Source: Nitrospinaceae bacterium (GTDB taxonomy: Bacteria; Nitrospinota; Nitrospinia; Nitrospinales; VA-1). Taken from it: a stretch of DNA of 15,398 nt. Both the position numbers and the translations under genes were made by a program. The stretch lies in the NCBI GenBank assembly GCA_029261675.1, contig JAJDBA010000078.1, positions 1 to 15,398 of the forward strand. The letters run 5' to 3'. This document shows positions 12,692-15,398 of the stretch, piece by piece. Under the pieces are notes generated by a model. The model made no database searches and was not told where the DNA came from. It was given only the letters and a program-made list of their open reading frames with translations. Position 1 is the first letter of the stretch; every line of letters begins with the position of its first letter.

Positions 12692-14803
12692 ATGAACAAG
12701 CTAAAAATTTCAGCTTTAATCATTCTCTCCCTTATGCTTTTTTCATTCCATCCCGCGTATTCCCAAGAAGAAAAAACATTTGAACAGTTAACCCTATCCG
12801 CTGAGCAGGGAGATGCGCAAGCTCAATATGACTTGGGTTTTAAGTATCACACTGAGGAAAAGTATGCTGAAGCAGCAAAATGGTATTTAAAAAGTGCCAA
12901 CCAGGGTAACGCAAAGGCTCAAGATCGAATTGGAGATTATTATCAATTCGGAGTGGGAGTGGAGAAAGATATGTTTCAAGCTGCAGATTGGTACTCAAAG
13001 GCTGCTGAGCAGGGCAATTCTTCAGCTCAAGTCAGTCTTGGAATCCTTTATTACAATGGTCAAGGGATCGAAAAAAATTACCAGAAAGCCATGTATTGGT
13101 ATCAAAAGTCTGCTTTGCAAGGCTCAATAAAAGCTCAATATGGAATTGCCGTTTTATATGAATTTGGGTTGGGGGTAGAAAAAGATTATAAAAAAGCTGC
13201 CGAATGGTATGAAAAGGCCGCTGAAAGGGGTGATACCACCTCTCAATATCAATTGTCACGGTATTATTCTCAAGGAGTAGGTGTTCCTCAAAGTGATGAG
13301 GAAGCTTTTGCCTGGCTTTTAAAGGCGGCAAAAAACAATCATGTTGAAGCTCAAAATATGGTTGGGAATATGTACCTCAATGGCCAGGGAATTGGGGAAA
13401 ATGAAAAGGAAGCATTTAAGTGGCTTGAAAAATCCGCCAATAATGGAAACGTTGAGGCCCAATTTAATCTGGGCCTTATTTATGCTAAGGGTGAAGGGGT
13501 AAATGAAGATGAGTTTAAAGCTGTAAAATTTCTGCGTAGTGCTGCGGAACAAGGTCATTCTGATGCACAGCTTGGTCTTGGCCTCCAATACCTTGATGGT
13601 CAGGGCGTTGAAAAGGACTTCAATGAAGCTTTAAAATGGATTGAAAAATCTGCCGAACAAGGGAACTCTCAAGCCAAGAATCATTTAGGGGAAATATATT
13701 ATTTTGGAAAGGGAGGAAATAAAGATTTAAATTTGGCAGCCCAATGGTTCCGCAAATCGGCAGTAGAGGGGTACGCTAAGGCTCAATATCATCTTGGTCT
13801 TATGTACGTTGAAGGTACGGGTGTACAAAAAGACTTAAAGGAGGCCGCAAATTGGTATCTAAAAGCGGCTGAACAAGGATATGCAAACGCTCAATTTAAT
13901 CTTGCTAATATGTATTTCAACGGTACGGGTGTTAAGCAGGATAAAGAAGAGGCAATAAAGTGGTATCTACATGCTGGCAAACAGGGTGATGTGGGCGCTC
14001 AGTTTAACCTTGGAGTTATATATAGAGGCAACAACGGTGCTAAGGCTGACCCTGAAAAAGCTGACGCATGGTTGCGAAAAGCAGCAAACCAAGGGAGTGA
14101 GAAAGCAAAAAAATACATTATAGATTGGGACAATGAAAGAATTGGATCTAAAGTTGATGCCTTAATTATGTCACGTTCCATGAGGAAGACAGGCCAAGGT
14201 CATAGTGTTGCCGATTTAACTTTAGACCGGACAGGCGATGTATTAAAATCTTGGGGGCTTCGGGGAATCGCAACACGCCCAAAAGTCGTCACTAAAGAGA
14301 AAAAGAGATTTATTCAATTGGCATTGAACAAAGGATTCATCACCGAAAGAATGGAAGGGAAATTAATTAGTGAGCCATCTAATATTCCCTCTTCAGTAGA
14401 AAAAGGACCGTTCCCTAGCTATGTAGAATGTATTGCGGATGCTAACGTTAAAGGTTTTTCTGCAGAGGGTAAGTTTATTTGTGCTATGGACGAGGCTCAA
14501 AACTATACATTAAATCATTCGAAAAGTGTCGGCGTTTATGTAAATATGGAAGAAAATCCAGACATAACCTTTTCCACTATTCGCAGTGTGCTTACTCAAT
14601 CATTTCACAAAAGAGGGGTAACCAATCTCAAATTCTCTTCGACACAATCTGAGGGGAATACAACAATAATAATACTTTTCGTGGATGGCACTCCGGTTGA
14701 GATACGCCCACTTAATGGCAAGATATTTGGCTTCGTTGCCAGAGCAGCAGATATGGCGCTAACTGTATATAAAATGAACAAAGCTTTAAATCGTCACAAA
14801 TAA
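12692..14803 (+). CDS. Large secreted Sel1-repeat protein (703 aa) with unknown C-terminal domain
   Basis: A Sec signal peptide covers residues 1-24 (hydrophobic core, then PAYS before QEE). Twelve Sel1 repeats of 36 residues run from about 38 to 468, the most regular of the three Sel1 proteins here. The remaining 230 residues form a separate domain with a few cysteines and TIIILFVDGTPVEIRPL near the end, which I cannot assign. The first repeats closely match the protein at 1904 in both protein and DNA, but the leader differs: this gene has AAAAAAGG just before the start instead of the repeat-block leader. It lies 71 bp after the ATPase gene; the gap includes a weak TTTGCA/TAGATT promoter reading. 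Probably an exported scaffold; function unknown. Confidence 0.9.
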   Translation: MNKLKISALIILSLMLFSFHPAYSQEEKTFEQLTLSAEQGDAQAQYDLGFKYHTEEKYAEAAKWYLKSANQGNAKAQDRIGDYYQFGVGVEKDMFQAADWYSKAAEQGNSSAQVSLGILYYNGQGIEKNYQKAMYWYQKSALQGSIKAQYGIAVLYEFGLGVEKDYKKAAEWYEKAAERGDTTSQYQLSRYYSQGVGVPQSDEEAFAWLLKAAKNNHVEAQNMVGNMYLNGQGIGENEKEAFKWLEKSANNGNVEAQFNLGLIYAKGEGVNEDEFKAVKFLRSAAEQGHSDAQLGLGLQYLDGQGVEKDFNEALKWIEKSAEQGNSQAKNHLGEIYYFGKGGNKDLNLAAQWFRKSAVEGYAKAQYHLGLMYVEGTGVQKDLKEAANWYLKAAEQGYANAQFNLANMYFNGTGVKQDKEEAIKWYLHAGKQGDVGAQFNLGVIYRGNNGAKADPEKADAWLRKAANQGSEKAKKYIIDWDNERIGSKVDALIMSRSMRKTGQGHSVADLTLDRTGDVLKSWGLRGIATRPKVVTKEKKRFIQLALNKGFITERMEGKLISEPSNIPSSVEKGPFPSYVECIADANVKGFSAEGKFICAMDEAQNYTLNHSKSVGVYVNMEENPDITFSTIRSVLTQSFHKRGVTNLKFSSTQSEGNTTIIILFVDGTPVEIRPLNGKIFGFVARAADMALTVYKMNKALNRHK

Positions 14804-15202
14804 CTTTCGCAGGTATGGCTTTGGCTTAACAGTCCCTCCGTTTGGCGTGAGGTTTAGGAGGCTATTTTAGCAGCTATTTATTTTGGTCAATAAGCCCTAT
14901 TGGAAGTTTTGGTGCTTTACTCTTGTAATACCGGGGCCACTCCGATTAACCACCAAAGCAGACTATTGCCATGCTTCCTGGATCACATCGCCCCTAATTG
15001 ATGAGGGCGACGGTGGCTCTAGACGAAGCAGGCTAAAAGAAAAAAGGTCCCTTGGATAAGGGAAATAGGTGAAATCTCTCAGAGGCCTCTATAGCAGGTT
15101 AGATAGGGTCTAAAATCGGTCAAGATTTACACAGTTTCTTACACATACACATTTTTTAAATGAAATATACATTAAAAATCAATAGTTTATTGGTGCATAA
15201 AA
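14804..15202. other. Non-coding element end between Sel1 gene and attachment site
   Basis: About 400 bases with no credible gene in either direction. It holds a 6-bp hairpin TCGCCC/GGGCGA (14988-14993, 15005-15010), a short stem CCCTT/AAGGG near 15050-15062 that on the minus strand is followed by a T-rich run (a possible weak terminator), and the TTACACA repeats listed separately. The region is what one expects at the terminal arm of a tRNA-integrated element. Confidence 0.6.
15127..15151. promoter_or_regulatory. Candidate integrase/excisionase arm-type sites
   Basis: TTACACA occurs at 15127-15133 and 15139-15145, with ATACACA at 15145-15151, about 50 bp inside the tRNA-derived attachment core. 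Short direct repeats at this distance are typical of arm sites bound by tyrosine recombinases or their directionality factors. The assignment rests on position and spacing only. Confidence 0.4.
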
Positions 15203-15203
15203 G

Positions 15204-15261
15204 GGACTTAAAATCCGTACCCCGCAAGGGGCTGTGGGTTCGAATCCCACCTCCGGCACCA
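15204..15261 (+). other. Attachment site: 3' part of a tRNA-Leu(UAA) gene
   Basis: The sequence runs from within the anticodon stem to the CCA end: anticodon loop CTTAAAA (15207-15213, anticodon TAA at 15209-15211), long class II variable arm CCCC-GCAA-GGGG (15220-15231), T arm GTGGG-TTCGAAT-CCCAC (15234-15250), then CTCCGGC, A and CCA. A matching acceptor strand GCCGGAG, D arm and normal 5' half are missing upstream, so this is not a working tRNA. It is the duplicated 3' end left when an element integrates into tRNA-Leu; the whole tRNA gene should lie at the far end of the island. Expected C at 15203 is G, which breaks the anticodon stem and suggests the shared core starts at 15204. Confidence 0.85.
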
Positions 15262-15398
15262 CCTCGCGGTGGGGCAACGGGCAACCTGTTGGCCGGACAA
15301 CCGCGACTTTGAAATGCTTTTCCCCTACGCCCCCTCGCGGAGAGCGACGTACAACCAGCAGATTCTACAACGGGTATTATAAAATGCTTCTTCCTCGA
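15262..15398. other. Probable chromosomal flank beyond the attachment site
   Basis: GC-rich sequence after the tRNA CCA end. It includes an inverted repeat TCGCGGT (15264-15270) with ACCGCGA (15300-15306), enclosing further short pairings, which may be the natural terminator of the tRNA transcription unit. No gene is seen in these 137 bases. Confidence 0.5.

Noticed and set aside
15049..15062. Hairpin CCCTT/AAGGG as terminator for the Sel1 gene at 12692
   Set aside because: On the plus strand it has a 5-bp stem and no T run; it could only serve, weakly, on the minus strand.
15190..15261. A complete tRNA-Leu gene
   Set aside because: The acceptor 5' strand, D arm and a proper 5' anticodon stem are missing; only the 3' part is present.

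Overview
This window looks like the right-hand part of an integrated, mobilizable genomic island in a Gram-negative bacterium. The evidence is an RSF1010-type (MOBQ) relaxase, a ParD/ParE pair, fragments of an ArdC-type antirestriction gene, secreted Sel1-repeat proteins with Sec signal peptides, and a 3' piece of a tRNA-Leu(UAA) gene near the right edge that marks the element/chromosome junction. I cannot name the species. The backbone (ardC fragments, parDE, relaxase, small ORF) is visibly GC-richer than the cargo (Sel1 genes, HEPN gene, nuclease/ATPase pair), as expected of a mosaic element. No integrase or replication gene lies in the window; an integrase would be expected beyond the left edge.

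Layout, left to right. (1) Positions 1-4503: two tandem units, each with the end of an ardC-like gene, a Rho-independent terminator, a conserved leader, a secreted Sel1-repeat gene, and the 3' end of a parE toxin gene on the opposite strand. In the first unit parE is cut short and fused to a second ardC 3' fragment. In the second unit parE is whole and followed by its ribbon-helix-helix antitoxin gene. (2) Positions 4680-5045: an unusually dense run of perfect hairpins, starting with one flanked by a motif that resembles the RSF1010/R1162 nick site, just upstream of the relaxase gene. This is the likely oriT. (3) Positions 5056-9407: relaxase, a HEPN/zinc-ribbon cargo gene, a broken 3' end of a small backbone ORF fused to a broken 3' end of the relaxase gene, a permuted papain-like peptidase cargo gene, and the intact small ORF. 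(4) Positions 9793-12620: a two-gene nuclease/SMC-like ATPase system of the Lamassu/ABC-3C type. (5) Positions 12692-14803: a third, long Sel1-repeat gene. (6) Positions 14804-15261: non-coding DNA with short direct repeats, then the tRNA-Leu attachment site; chromosome follows.

How it fits together. Relaxase and oriT would let the island be mobilized by a helper conjugation system, parDE would stabilize it, and the HEPN gene and the nuclease/ATPase operon are plausible anti-phage or inter-element defence cargo. The most striking organisation is that two separate cargo sites show the same history. Each lies between two convergent backbone genes, and each has been doubled so that a truncated end of the right-hand gene is joined to a truncated end of the left-hand gene. 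This suggests cargo sites that grow into tandem arrays by unequal recombination, with no transposase or integron attC site visible.
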